A stretch of 64,000 nt of DNA from Paludibacteraceae bacterium (GCA_018056165.1 JAGPGD010000004.1:1-64000); one strand, 5' to 3'; shown: positions 20,957-31,312, counted from the stretch's first letter. Numbers and translations are program-made. Notes: generated by a model from the sequence alone, not told the origin.

Positions 20957-22306
20957 ATGAAAAACAACTTTTTTGGCATTCCTATTTTTTTATTTTCTTT
21001 GATTCTTTGTCCCTTGAAGGCAAGTGACAGCGAAACATTTATAACAAAACTGAATGTGCTTGATAATGACTCAAATTATAAATATACTTATATTTACAAC
21101 AACGGTAAAAAAGTGGTAGAAACCAAATATTTTCAAAGAAACAATAAATGGTTTCGCTATTCTCAGATTGAATGGACATATGATGGAGAAAATTGTACTT
21201 CTCAAATTGAAAGAAAATGGGAAAACAAAAAATGGAATCCAACTTATTTCATTGAATACCATTATGAAAATAATCAATTGGTAGAGGAAATTGATTACAA
21301 ATATGAACAAAATTTACCTCTACCCATTTTTAAAACTCACTTTGAGCACAAAAATTCTAAATTAACTTCAAAGAAAAGCTATCAATTTGAAAATGGTAAT
21401 TGGCGATTGATACAAGAAATAAATTATCACTATGCCATTGATGAAAAAATAGATTCTATTCGTTTGACTTTTTATATAACTGAAAATGAAAAAGAAGAAT
21501 TTCTTTATTTATTCAATTATTTATCAAATGGTTCGTTTTCAAGTGTCGTCCTTCAACAAAAAAATGATTCAAATGAATGGATAAATAATGAATTGGTTCA
21601 ATGGTATTATCAACCTGGCACACAACAAGTTGCAATACTTATCACAAAAAAATGGAATGCTACGTATTCCACATGGGAAAATTATCAAAAAAGTGAATAT
21701 AAATATTTACAACAACAAACTCTATCTGAAATTCATCAACATTGGGAATTGGCATTCTGGCGAAACGATTTCCGTTACGATTACCTTTATGATAAGAATG
21801 GAAATTTAGAAAAAAAAATTCTTTCCTTGCCAATTTATGAAAAATGGCGTCCTGCTATTAATATCTTCTATGATAATTATACCAAAAAAATGTCCCATGT
21901 AATAAAAGCCCAATATGATTTCTGGGGTGGAGAAGTAAATGAACCCGTTACTTCTTATATTCCTTTTTTGTTCAATGATGAATGGACAATAAAAAAAGCT
22001 CAGTATATAGAAATTGATTATGATGATTTTATTGATAGCACAGATACAATTACCAATAAAAATAATAATATCATTAAAAATAATATCTTTATTTACCCTA
22101 ATCCTTCGGAAGGAATATATTATCTAAATCATTCGGGTGCTGAAATTCAATCTTGGACAGTTACTGCTTTAAATGGACAAATGATTATTTCTCAAAAACA
22201 ACCTTCTTCTTCTGTAATTGATTTGACAGACTGTCCTCAAGGAATTTATATTCTTAAAGTGCAAACCAGTGATGGACAATTCATTCAAAAAATTATCAAA
22301 AAATAG
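20957..22306 (+). CDS. secreted protein with type IX (type A) sorting domain
   Basis: A 449-residue protein with an N-terminal signal peptide (MKNNFFGIPIFLFSLILC...). The middle consists of aromatic-rich repeats of about 40-45 residues in which Y-x-Y and K-W patterns recur, similar in feel to MORN/YD-type beta repeats. The last ~75 residues form a type A C-terminal domain: IFIYPNPSEGIYYLN, then SWTVTALNGQMI and the final GIYILKVQTSDGQ-IQKIIKK. That domain directs export by the type IX system and cell-surface attachment. The function of the repeat part is unknown. Independent transcription is likely because 126 bases separate it from the gene before. Confidence 0.85.
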   Translation: MKNNFFGIPIFLFSLILCPLKASDSETFITKLNVLDNDSNYKYTYIYNNGKKVVETKYFQRNNKWFRYSQIEWTYDGENCTSQIERKWENKKWNPTYFIEYHYENNQLVEEIDYKYEQNLPLPIFKTHFEHKNSKLTSKKSYQFENGNWRLIQEINYHYAIDEKIDSIRLTFYITENEKEEFLYLFNYLSNGSFSSVVLQQKNDSNEWINNELVQWYYQPGTQQVAILITKKWNATYSTWENYQKSEYKYLQQQTLSEIHQHWELAFWRNDFRYDYLYDKNGNLEKKILSLPIYEKWRPAINIFYDNYTKKMSHVIKAQYDFWGGEVNEPVTSYIPFLFNDEWTIKKAQYIEIDYDDFIDSTDTITNKNNNIIKNNIFIYPNPSEGIYYLNHSGAEIQSWTVTALNGQMIISQKQPSSSVIDLTDCPQGIYILKVQTSDGQFIQKIIKK

Positions 22307-22323
22307 AATTTTGTTTTCAAAAA

Positions 22324-24456
22324 ATGATTCAAAAGATAAATCAAAAATTTAATAAAAATCATTTAATCGTAAAATTTTTTATTATGGTCACAACTTCCAT
22401 AGCTTCTACTGCTCTGGCAGGCAATCCTTTTTTTGAAACTTACAAAACACCTCATCAAACTATCCCTTTCAACTTAATTAAAAACGAACATTATATTCCT
22501 GCTTTTGAAGAAGCTATTCGCCAGCATAATAAAGAGATAGAAACTATTACCAACAATTCAAAGTCGCCTACTTTTAAAAACACTATTGAAGCGTTAGAAT
22601 ATTCTGGGAGATTACTGGACAAAGTCAGTTCACCTTTTTTTAATTTATTAAGTGCCGAAACTAACGATGAACTTCAACAAATAGCCGAAAAAATTTCACC
22701 AGAATTAACTGAACATTTTAATTCTATTTATTTAAATGATAAATTGTTCCAGCGGATTAAAATTGTTTATGGACAAAAAGATAAGCTTCCGCTTACTCCT
22801 GAACAAAATATGCTATTACAGCAAACCTATGATGCTTTTGTAAAAAATGGAGCAAACCTTTCGGATACAGATAAAGAAATTTTTCGCCAATATACAAAAG
22901 AATTAAACCTACTGACCCTTCAATTTGGTCAAAATGTACTGAAAGAAACCAATCAATATCAATTGCTTATCAAGGATAAAAATGTATTAAGCGGTCTACC
23001 CGAAGATTTATTAAACACACTGGCTGAAAACGCCAGAAAAGCTGGCAAAGATGGTTGGTTGATTGATTTAAAGCAAACTACTTATACTCCTATGATGAAA
23101 TATGCCGATCAGCGAGATTTAAGGCGTGAATTATATTTGGCTTATAATACCCGATGCATGAAAGGTGGCGAATATGATAATCAAGAAATAACTAAAAAAA
23201 TTGTCAATCTTCGCTTGAAAATTGCTCAACTGCTTGGATATTCTACTTATGCGGATTACGTACTTGTTCATAGGATGGCTGAAAACAAGGAAAATGTATA
23301 TGATCTCTTAAACAAATTGTTAACAGCTTATAAGCCGACCGCCAGAAAAGAATATGAAGAAATTCAAACTTATGCTGATGCAATCGGAGCTTATTTTAAA
23401 GTTCAACCGTGGGATTGGAGCTATTATTCAGAAAAATTGAGATCAGAAAAATATCAAATTAATGATGAATTGTTAAAGCCTTATTTTGAATTGGAAAAAG
23501 TAAAAAATGGAGTTTTTGGTTTGGCAACGCGGCTTTATGGAATTCATTTTACAAAAAATCCAAAAATTCCTGTTTATCATCCAGAAGTAGAAACTTATGA
23601 GGTAACTGATAAAGATGGAAAATTTATAGCAGTTCTTTACACTGATTTTCATCCACGTGAGGGGAAACAAAATGGTGCCTGGATGAGTGAATTCAAAGGG
23701 CAATGGAAAAAAAATGGAAAAGATAGTCGCCCACAAATTGTAATTGTTATGAATTTTACTAAACCTACTGCTACCAAACCTGCTTTATTAACTTTTGACG
23801 AAGTAACTATTTTGCTACATGAGTTCGGTCATTCATTGCATGGAATGTTGAGCGATTGTACTTATCCTTCTCTTTCAGGTACTAATGTTTATCGGGATTT
23901 TGTAGAATTGCCTTCGCAAATTATGGAAAATTGGGCTTTTCAAAAAGAGTTTCTTGATGACTTTGCTGCTCATTATGAAACAAACGAAAAAATTCCTGAT
24001 GAACTGATCCATAAGATAAAAGAAGCCAAGAATTTTCACGTGGCTTATGCCTGTCTTCGCCAATTGGGATTTGGTTACCTTGATATGGGCTGGCATACTT
24101 TATCTACAGATTTTGAAGGGAATGTGGTTCAATTTGAAAAAAACTCTATGATTGATACGCAAATTCTTCCTGATGTACCGAATACTGCCATTAGTCCAAC
24201 TTTTACCCATATTTTTTCTGGTGGTTATGCAGCAGGCTATTACAGTTATAAATGGGCAGAGGTGCTGGAAGCTGATGCTTTTTCTATGTTTGAAAAAAAT
24301 GGCATTTTTGATCAAGCTACTGCAAATTCTTTTTTGGAAAATATTTTAAAAAAAGGTGGAACAGAGCATCCTATGATTTTATATAAACGTTTTAGAGGAC
24401 AAGAACCAACAATTGACGCGTTGTTACAACGAAATGGCATTGTGACGAATAATTAA
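22324..24456 (+). CDS. M3-family zinc metallopeptidase (Dcp/oligopeptidase type)
   Basis: A 710-residue peptidase with the thermolysin-like zinc motif HEFGHSLHG near residue 500 and the downstream Glu-containing PSQIMENW segment. Length matches peptidyl-dipeptidase Dcp and oligopeptidase A. A hydrophobic stretch with an ALA-G cleavage-like site (about 18-37) points to export, so a periplasmic role in peptide breakdown is likely. A start further downstream (MVTTSIAS...) is possible. It follows the type IX cargo gene by 17 bases. Confidence 0.93.
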   Translation: MIQKINQKFNKNHLIVKFFIMVTTSIASTALAGNPFFETYKTPHQTIPFNLIKNEHYIPAFEEAIRQHNKEIETITNNSKSPTFKNTIEALEYSGRLLDKVSSPFFNLLSAETNDELQQIAEKISPELTEHFNSIYLNDKLFQRIKIVYGQKDKLPLTPEQNMLLQQTYDAFVKNGANLSDTDKEIFRQYTKELNLLTLQFGQNVLKETNQYQLLIKDKNVLSGLPEDLLNTLAENARKAGKDGWLIDLKQTTYTPMMKYADQRDLRRELYLAYNTRCMKGGEYDNQEITKKIVNLRLKIAQLLGYSTYADYVLVHRMAENKENVYDLLNKLLTAYKPTARKEYEEIQTYADAIGAYFKVQPWDWSYYSEKLRSEKYQINDELLKPYFELEKVKNGVFGLATRLYGIHFTKNPKIPVYHPEVETYEVTDKDGKFIAVLYTDFHPREGKQNGAWMSEFKGQWKKNGKDSRPQIVIVMNFTKPTATKPALLTFDEVTILLHEFGHSLHGMLSDCTYPSLSGTNVYRDFVELPSQIMENWAFQKEFLDDFAAHYETNEKIPDELIHKIKEAKNFHVAYACLRQLGFGYLDMGWHTLSTDFEGNVVQFEKNSMIDTQILPDVPNTAISPTFTHIFSGGYAAGYYSYKWAEVLEADAFSMFEKNGIFDQATANSFLENILKKGGTEHPMILYKRFRGQEPTIDALLQRNGIVTNN

Positions 24457-24556
24457 AGAATTCAAGAAAATTGTTTTTATGTTTTGAAAAAGAATTTTTA
24501 CTTGTTAAATTTTTTAAAGATTGTTCGTAAATTTATTATAAATCAATCATTTAAAA

Positions 24557-26551
24557 ATGAAAAAAATCATATTTATGTTTTTTCTTACAGGCTTTTTATG
24601 TTCCTGTCACAAGGTTGCCCATTATTCTTCTTATGATGAATATCCTGTTTACAATGGTTCTGATTTAGAATTAACTTACACTCCACAAGCTTCATTTTTC
24701 AGGGTATGGGCACCGACTGCTTCACATGTAAAATTATTACTTTATGATGATGGTGAAAATGGAAGTGCTTATAAGATTTATGATATGAAACATGCTGAAA
24801 ATGGCACATGGAAATTAAAGATAAAAAAAGATTTGAAAGGGAAATTTTATACTTTTCAAGTAAACATTAATGACAAATGGTTGGACGAAACGCCAGGCAT
24901 GTGGGTAAAAGCTACAGGTGTAAATGGTAAACGTGCTGCTATTATTGATTTTTCTGAAACTAATCCAGCAGGCTGGCTAAATGACCAGCGTCCGCCATTG
25001 AAAAATCAAGCTGATGCAATGATTTACGAAGTTCATATTAGAGATTTTTCAGTTTCTCCCAATTCAGGCATAAAAAATAAAGGAAAATTTCTGTCATTTA
25101 CTGAACGCGGCACTAAAAATCAATTTGGCGAAGCAACAGGCATTGATCATCTGAAGGAATTAGGAATTACTCATGTACATTTGTTGCCTGTATTTGATTT
25201 TGCATCTATTGATGAAACAAAATTATCTGAAAATAAATACAATTGGGGCTATGATCCGTTAAATTACAATGTTCCAGAAGGAAGTTATTCCTCCAATCCT
25301 TATGATCCAACCGTAAGAATTCGTGAATTCAAACAAATGGTACAATCATTGCATCAAGCAGGAATTCGCGTAATTATGGATGTGGTTTACAATCATACTT
25401 TTACAGGAGAAAATTCTCACTTGAATCTTCTTGTTCCAGGATATTTTTATCGAATGAATCCCGACAGCACCTGGTCGAATGCTACTGGTTGTGGCAACGA
25501 AACCGCTTCTGAACGTCCCATGATGCGGAAATTTATTGTTGAATCGGTCGTTTATTGGGCTACTGAATATCATATTGATGGTTTTCGTTTCGATTTGATG
25601 GGCGTTCATGATATTGAAACAATGAATGCCGTGCGTGAAGCACTTGACAGAATCGATCCTTCTATTATTGTTTATGGAGAAGGCTGGACGGCAGGTCCTT
25701 CTGTTTATCCAGAATCAAAACGAGCAGTGAAAAAAAATGCAAAATTGCTGGATAGAATTGCCGTTTTCAGTGATGATATTCGAGATGCTTTGACCGGTAG
25801 CTGGATGCATCCCGATATTCCTGGCTTTGTGTCAGGAAAAGACAGTCTGGAAGAAAGTGTAAAATTTGGTATTGTTGGAGCAATTTTTCATCCTCAAGTG
25901 GATTATACACGACTTATTTATTCAAAAGAACCATATGCCAAAGATCCCATTCAGGTGATAAATTATGTTTCCTGTCATGATGATTTATGTTTGGTTGATA
26001 AATTAAAAAAATCTTTACCAAAAGATGCTAGTGAAGAAGAATTAATGAAATTTGATAAACTTGCTCAAACCATTATTTTTACTTCGCAAGGAATTCCATT
26101 TATTTATGCCGGTGAAGAAATTTTCCGTAATAAAAAAGGTGTTCATAACACTTATCAATCGCCCGATTCCATTAATCAAATCAATTGGAATTACAAAACT
26201 ACATATCACGATATTTTTGAATATTATAAAGGATTGATCGCTTTACGGAAGTCTCATCCTGCTTTCAGATTAGGCACAGAACAAAGTGTCCAGGAACATT
26301 TGAAATTTATTGATATGAATACACCCAATATCATTGCTTATCAACTTTCAGAGCATGCCAATGGCGATAGCTGGCGTGAAATTCTAGTTATTCTGAATGG
26401 TAACAGGAAACCGGTGGAAGTGGAAATTCCCGCAGGTGAATGGAATGTGGTATGTCATGATGGACAGATCAATCTGGCAGGGATTTCGGTCGTGAAAACA
26501 ACAAATTTTGTAGTGGCAGCTTCTTCAGCAAGTATTTTATATCAAAATTAA
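24557..26551 (+). CDS. pulA: type I pullulanase lipoprotein
   Basis: A glycoside hydrolase family 13 debranching enzyme of 664 aa that cleaves alpha-1,6 bonds in pullulan, glycogen or starch products. The signal peptide ends at a lipobox (FLCSC, Cys17), so it should be membrane-anchored. A CBM48-like N-terminal domain precedes the catalytic barrel. The catalytic motifs are YNWGYDPLNYNVPEGSYS, DVVYNHT, GFRFDLMG (nucleophile Asp), YGEGWT (acid Glu) and VSCHDD. A small beta domain ends the protein. It lies alone between the M3 peptidase and the OPT transporter, not in a Sus-type locus. Confidence 0.93.
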   Translation: MKKIIFMFFLTGFLCSCHKVAHYSSYDEYPVYNGSDLELTYTPQASFFRVWAPTASHVKLLLYDDGENGSAYKIYDMKHAENGTWKLKIKKDLKGKFYTFQVNINDKWLDETPGMWVKATGVNGKRAAIIDFSETNPAGWLNDQRPPLKNQADAMIYEVHIRDFSVSPNSGIKNKGKFLSFTERGTKNQFGEATGIDHLKELGITHVHLLPVFDFASIDETKLSENKYNWGYDPLNYNVPEGSYSSNPYDPTVRIREFKQMVQSLHQAGIRVIMDVVYNHTFTGENSHLNLLVPGYFYRMNPDSTWSNATGCGNETASERPMMRKFIVESVVYWATEYHIDGFRFDLMGVHDIETMNAVREALDRIDPSIIVYGEGWTAGPSVYPESKRAVKKNAKLLDRIAVFSDDIRDALTGSWMHPDIPGFVSGKDSLEESVKFGIVGAIFHPQVDYTRLIYSKEPYAKDPIQVINYVSCHDDLCLVDKLKKSLPKDASEEELMKFDKLAQTIIFTSQGIPFIYAGEEIFRNKKGVHNTYQSPDSINQINWNYKTTYHDIFEYYKGLIALRKSHPAFRLGTEQSVQEHLKFIDMNTPNIIAYQLSEHANGDSWREILVILNGNRKPVEVEIPAGEWNVVCHDGQINLAGISVVKTTNFVVAASSASILYQN

Positions 26552-26570
26552 TCTGTTGACTTAAAAGTAG

Positions 26571-28571
26571 ATGGAAGAAGAAAGATTTTCAGGACTGCCA
26601 GAAAATGCTTATCGTGAATTAAAAGATGGTGAACAATATCATCCCATTCTTTCACCTGAAAAAAATTATCCAGAAGTTAATTTTCGTTCTGTGTCTGTTG
26701 GTTTGCTAATGGCAATTCTTTTTTCAGCAGCGGCAGCTTATTTAGGTTTGAAAGTTGGACAGGTGTTTGAGGCTGCAATTCCCATTGCCATTATTGCTGT
26801 AGGACTTTCCAGTGCTGCAAAACGAAAAAATTCGCTGGGCGAGAATGTTATTATTCAATCCATCGGTGCCAGTTCTGGTGTCATAGTTGCAGGAGCAATT
26901 TTTACTTTGCCTGCTTTGTATATTCTTCAAGCAAAATATCCGGAAATCACCGTAAGTTTCATGCAAGTTTTTCTTAGTTCGCTTTTGGGTGGAGTGCTGG
27001 GAATTTTGTTTTTAATTCCTTTCAGAAAATATTTTGTGGCTGATATGCATGGAAAATATCCTTTCCCTGAAGCAACTGCTACTACGCAAGTTCTGGTTTC
27101 TGGTGAAAAAGGTGGTGATCAGGCAAAACCCTTGATTCATGCTGGCATTATTGGTGGTTTGTACGATTTTCTTATTGCCACTTTTGGAAGTTGGGCTGAA
27201 GTTTTTACTTCACGTGTTTTGCCTTTGGGGACGATGCTGGCTGATAAAATTAAACTTGTTTTTAAGGTAAATGTTGGAGCTGCCGTTCTTGGCTTAGGTT
27301 ATATTGTTGGTTTAAAATATGCTGCTATTATTTGTGCAGGTTCAGCTTTGGTGTGGTTTGTTATTGTCCCAATTCTTCCTTTATTCAATGATAGTTTTTT
27401 ACACATATTGAATCCTGTTTTTACTGGAAATTTAATTAATGTTCCTCCTGAAATTATTTTTCGTGATTTTGCTCGTCATATTGGCATTGGTGGAATTGCA
27501 ATGGCAGGCATCATTGGTGTTATCAATTCATGGAGCATCATTAAAAATGCGATTCGTTTAGCTTCAAAAGAATTTAAAAAAAATAAGCCTGTTGAAACAA
27601 CGGTAAAACGCACGCAACGTGATCTTCCGATGAAAATCATTATTGTTGGAATTGTTGTTACTTTACTGTTGACTTTTGCTTATTTTTATTTTGGTGTCGT
27701 AGGCAATTTATTGCAGGCAATAGTTGGCATTTTAGTCATTGGTATCATTACTTTTTTGTTTACTACAGTAGCCGCAAATGCTATTGCCATTGTAGGAACA
27801 AATCCTGTTTCTGGAATGACCCTTATGACTTTAATTTTATCGTCAGTGATTCTTGTGGCAGTAGGTTTGAAGGGACCGACCGGCATGATAGCTTCACTTG
27901 TTATGGGAGGCGTTGTTTGTACAGCATTATCTATGGCAGGTGGATTTATTACCGATTTAAAAATTGGTTATTGGATTGGGACCACACCAGCTAAACAGGA
28001 AACGTGGAAATTTCTTGGCACATTAGTTTCTGCGGCAACAGTTGGCATTGTGATCATGATTTTAAATAAAACTTATGGCTTTACTGGTGAAAAAGCTCTG
28101 GTAGCCCCGCAGGCTAATGCAATGGCTGCTGTCATCGAACCGTTGATGTCAGGTGGAGGAGCTCCATGGCTTTTATATGCTTTTGGAGCACTCATTGCTC
28201 TTGTCTTGAATTTTTTGAAAGTCCCTGCACTGGCTTTTGCACTCGGAATGTTTATTCCATTTGAATTGAACATTCCATTGTTAATCGGTGGTGGGATTAA
28301 CTGGCTGGTTTCTACTAGAACAAAAGATAAAAAACTTAATCAGGTTCGTCAGGAAAAAGGTACTTTACTGGCTTCGGGATTTATAGCTGGTGGTGCTTTG
28401 ATGGGTGTGGTAAGTGCAGCTTTACGTTTTGGTGGATTGGATTTTATCAATAATAAATGGGCTGAAAGTGCTGCAGCGGAATGGTTGGCATTGATAATGT
28501 ATGCTGTGTTGATTGGCTATTTCATCTGGGATGTCATGCGAATTTCACCAAAAGATAAACAAAAAAATTAA
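26571..28571 (+). CDS. OPT-family oligopeptide transporter
   Basis: A 666-residue inner-membrane protein with about 14-16 hydrophobic segments. It has family motifs such as ENVIIQSIGASSGVIVAGAIFTLPAL, here seen in overlapping short stretches near residue 90-115, and PFPEATATTQVL near 160. Bacterial OPT proteins move oligopeptides or metal-chelate complexes by proton coupling. The substrate cannot be read from sequence; the exported M3 peptidase two genes upstream makes peptide import plausible (inference). It starts 19 bases after pulA. Confidence 0.93.
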   Translation: MEEERFSGLPENAYRELKDGEQYHPILSPEKNYPEVNFRSVSVGLLMAILFSAAAAYLGLKVGQVFEAAIPIAIIAVGLSSAAKRKNSLGENVIIQSIGASSGVIVAGAIFTLPALYILQAKYPEITVSFMQVFLSSLLGGVLGILFLIPFRKYFVADMHGKYPFPEATATTQVLVSGEKGGDQAKPLIHAGIIGGLYDFLIATFGSWAEVFTSRVLPLGTMLADKIKLVFKVNVGAAVLGLGYIVGLKYAAIICAGSALVWFVIVPILPLFNDSFLHILNPVFTGNLINVPPEIIFRDFARHIGIGGIAMAGIIGVINSWSIIKNAIRLASKEFKKNKPVETTVKRTQRDLPMKIIIVGIVVTLLLTFAYFYFGVVGNLLQAIVGILVIGIITFLFTTVAANAIAIVGTNPVSGMTLMTLILSSVILVAVGLKGPTGMIASLVMGGVVCTALSMAGGFITDLKIGYWIGTTPAKQETWKFLGTLVSAATVGIVIMILNKTYGFTGEKALVAPQANAMAAVIEPLMSGGGAPWLLYAFGALIALVLNFLKVPALAFALGMFIPFELNIPLLIGGGINWLVSTRTKDKKLNQVRQEKGTLLASGFIAGGALMGVVSAALRFGGLDFINNKWAESAAAEWLALIMYAVLIGYFIWDVMRISPKDKQKN

Positions 28572-28637
28572 TAATTTTGTTATTACGTTTAAAGTTTAAA
28601 ATTTCATTTTTGAATAATAATAAGAAATTAAAAGTAT

Positions 28638-29957
28638 ATGTTTGAATCATTAACAGAAAGATTAGAACGTTCGTTTAAAATTTTAAAAGGCGAAGGAATA
28701 ATTACTGAAATCAATGTTGCAGAAACGCTCAAGGATGTAAGAAGAGCTTTACTGGATGCTGATGTCAATTATAAAATTGCAAAAACATTTACAGATACCG
28801 TTAAAGAAAAAGCACTTGGCCAAGATGTTCTAAAATCATTGAAACCCAGTCAGTTAATGATAAAAATTGTTCATGACGAACTGGCTGAATTGATGGGTGG
28901 CACAAGTACAGATATTAATTTAAAAGGTTCGCCAGCAATTATTTTGATGGCAGGTTTACAAGGTTCAGGGAAAACAACTTTTGCAGCTAAATTAGCCAAT
29001 TTTTTAAAAACAAAACGAGGAAAAAATCCTTTATTGGTAGCTTGCGATGTGTATCGTCCTGCTGCTATTGAACAGTTGAAAGTGTTAGGAGAACAAATAC
29101 AAGTGCCGGTTTATGCTGAATTAGAAAACAAAAATCCTATTTCTATTGCAGAATCAGCAGTTAAATATGCAAAGCTTCACGGTTACGATGTGCTGATTAT
29201 AGATACTGCTGGTCGTCTGGCAATTGACGAAATGATGATGACTGAAATTTCTGCCATTAAGCAAGCTATTCAGCCACAAGAAATTTTGTTTGTAGTTGAT
29301 TCTATGACAGGTCAGGACGCAGTGAACACAGCAAAGGAGTTCAATGATCGACTTGATTTTGATGGCGTCGTGCTGACTAAACTTGATGGTGATACGCGTG
29401 GTGGTGCTGCTCTTTCCATACGTTCTGTTGTTAACAAGCCTATAAAATTTGTAAGTACCGGTGAAAAAATGGATGCACTGGACGTTTTCCATCCTGAACG
29501 AATGGCTGATAGAATTTTAGGAATGGGCGATATTGTTTCGTTGGTTGAAAGAGCTCAGGAACAATATAATGAAGAAGAAGCACGACGACTGCAGAAGAAA
29601 ATTGCAAAAAATCAATTTGATTTTAACGATTTTTTGTCACAAATTCATCAAATCAAAAAAATGGGCAATTTCAAGGATCTGGCTTCCATGATTCCAGGAG
29701 TGGGGAAAGCTCTCAAAGATGTAGATATTGATGAAAACGCTTTCAAGTCGATTGAAGCTATTATTCAATCTATGACGCCCGAAGAACGTGAAAATCCTTC
29801 CTTACTGAATGGAAGTCGTAAACAAAGAATAGCTCGAGGCAGTGGAACAACCATCGTGGAAGTAAATAGGCTTATCAAACAGTTTGACCAAATTAGCAAA
29901 ATGATGCGAGTGGCAACAGTAGGTTCTAATAAAATGAAAATGAAGAAGAAGAAATAA
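28638..29957 (+). CDS. ffh: signal recognition particle protein Ffh (SRP54)
   Basis: The 439-residue GTPase that binds 4.5S RNA and signal peptides and delivers ribosomes to FtsY. The N domain (1-85) is followed by the G domain with GLQGSGKTTFAAKLA, DTAGRLAID and LTKLDGDTRGGAAL. The Met-rich M domain (about 300-439) ends in a lysine-rich tail. Normal length. The downstream 390-bp gap holds the first 142-bp repeat. Confidence 0.97.
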   Translation: MFESLTERLERSFKILKGEGIITEINVAETLKDVRRALLDADVNYKIAKTFTDTVKEKALGQDVLKSLKPSQLMIKIVHDELAELMGGTSTDINLKGSPAIILMAGLQGSGKTTFAAKLANFLKTKRGKNPLLVACDVYRPAAIEQLKVLGEQIQVPVYAELENKNPISIAESAVKYAKLHGYDVLIIDTAGRLAIDEMMMTEISAIKQAIQPQEILFVVDSMTGQDAVNTAKEFNDRLDFDGVVLTKLDGDTRGGAALSIRSVVNKPIKFVSTGEKMDALDVFHPERMADRILGMGDIVSLVERAQEQYNEEEARRLQKKIAKNQFDFNDFLSQIHQIKKMGNFKDLASMIPGVGKALKDVDIDENAFKSIEAIIQSMTPEERENPSLLNGSRKQRIARGSGTTIVEVNRLIKQFDQISKMMRVATVGSNKMKMKKKK

Positions 29958-30167
29958 AAGAATGTTAACGTTTTTTTCTATTAGAAATGTTGTCGGCAAA
30001 AAAGATTGAGATTTTTTTATAATGGGTAAAAATTGATAGGTTGTTAAAATTTCTTCACAGAATTTTTGTATTTGTTTATCTCTTATTCTTTAGATGTTTC
30101 CCATAATTTTATAAACATTCTTTTCCCGCCTTCAGTGTGGTTATAATTTTCTCTAAAAATGGCATAT

Positions 30168-30309
30168 TAAAGAAATTCCTTAAAATTGACTATCCTCGCC
30201 GCAAGAAGCGAGATATTACGCCAATTTTATGGCTTCGCCACCGGAATTTCTAAAAAAATAAAAACAAAAGCTACCCCGACGCAAGCATCGGGGAATTCTT
30301 ACGATTAAA
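30168..30309 (+). repeat. 142-bp dispersed repeat, copy A
   Basis: Matches 40443-40584 in the same orientation at 138 of 142 positions with no gaps. Its first 84 bases are a nested palindrome: arms AGAAATTCC (30171-30179) and GGAATTTCT (30243-30251), inner arms AAAATTG and CAATTTT, and a hairpin CCTCGC/GCGAGA with loop CGCAAGAA. The second part is a hairpin CCCCGA/TCGGGG (30274-30293) with loop CGCAAGCA, followed by AATTCTTACGATTAAA. The rest of the ffh-oxidoreductase gap shows nothing else. Confidence 0.95.
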
Positions 30310-30347
30310 TTACTTGAATTTACGTACTAATACTTTTTAATTACAAA

Positions 30348-31310
30348 CTACTGACTACCAATTCTTAACTTCTTCTCTGCTTCTTCCAGCACTTTTACTA
30401 CTTCCAAACCCGATTGGCCATCGGCTATTTCTATTTTTTTATCCAGATGATCGACAAAATATTTCAATTCTTCGGTGAGTGGCTGCTTTTGTTCATAAGG
30501 AATGATTCTGGTAGGATTTTCAACTTTCACTGGAATTTCCTTTTCAAAATCAATTCGTTTGTCGTAAAATTTAATCTCTTTTTCAGCCGTAGCATCATCA
30601 AACGAGACCATTCCCTTGCTACCAATGACAACCAACCGTTGTTCTTTAAACGGATGAAGCCACGATACAAAAATATGGGCGTGAACATTATTCGGGTAAT
30701 CCAATTGAGTGATGGTCACATCATACACCTTTTCCTGAAGAAATTTTGAACCTTTTGAAACAATTTTTTCAGCCGAATGACCCACGAAATAATCCAAAAC
30801 GGAAATATCGTGCGGAGCAAACGACCAGAAAACGTTTTCTTCCGTACGAACCGTTCCCAAATTTAATCTATTGGAATAGAGATAATAAAGATTTCCCAAT
30901 TCTCCACTGTCAATTATCTCCTTTATTTTTCGGATAGCTGGATGAAACAGCAATACATGTCCCACCATCAATTGAACACCTTTTTTTTCAGCCAGTTCAA
31001 CGAGTTCTCTGGAAGTTTCGGTAGACAAGGTCATAGGTTTTTCGACCAATACTGATTTTCCGCTTTCGATAATTTTTCTGGCAACTTGGAAATGCAGTGG
31101 AGCAGGAACAGCAACGGTAAATCCGTCAAAATCCTTTTCCAATGCCTCTTCCAATTCTGTAAATCCTTCGACGGGATAAAGTTTCAGCAATTCGTTCAAA
31201 TGTTCGGAATTGGCTTCAACAATACCGCCCAAATTTCCCAGTTCATAAAGCGTTCTAATATGGTTTAGTCCCCATTTGCCACCGCCAACAACACAAATTT
31301 TTTTTGTCAT
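30348..31310 (-). CDS. Gfo/Idh/MocA-family oxidoreductase, WbpB-like
   Basis: A 320-residue NAD(P)-dependent sugar oxidoreductase. The Rossmann start is CVVGGGKWGLNHIRTL, the catalytic-site motif is VEKPMTLS (Lys-Pro), and a conserved His lies in FAPHDISVLDYF. It begins 2 bases after the UDP-GlcNAc 6-dehydrogenase gene, the arrangement of wbpA-wbpB, where WbpB oxidises the C3 hydroxyl of UDP-GlcNAcA. That role is likely by context rather than proven by residues. The aminotransferase and acetyltransferase that normally follow (wbpE, wbpD) are absent here. Confidence 0.85.
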   Translation of the reverse strand: MTKKICVVGGGKWGLNHIRTLYELGNLGGIVEANSEHLNELLKLYPVEGFTELEEALEKDFDGFTVAVPAPLHFQVARKIIESGKSVLVEKPMTLSTETSRELVELAEKKGVQLMVGHVLLFHPAIRKIKEIIDSGELGNLYYLYSNRLNLGTVRTEENVFWSFAPHDISVLDYFVGHSAEKIVSKGSKFLQEKVYDVTITQLDYPNNVHAHIFVSWLHPFKEQRLVVIGSKGMVSFDDATAEKEIKFYDKRIDFEKEIPVKVENPTRIIPYEQKQPLTEELKYFVDHLDKKIEIADGQSGLEVVKVLEEAEKKLRIGSQ

Positions 31311-31312
31311 TT

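Noticed and set aside
30229-30261. Ten-codon ORF (MASPPEFLKK) conserved in both 142-bp repeat copies
   Set aside because: The two copies are almost identical overall, so its conservation carries no information; length and lack of a ribosome-binding site make it unlikely to be a gene.
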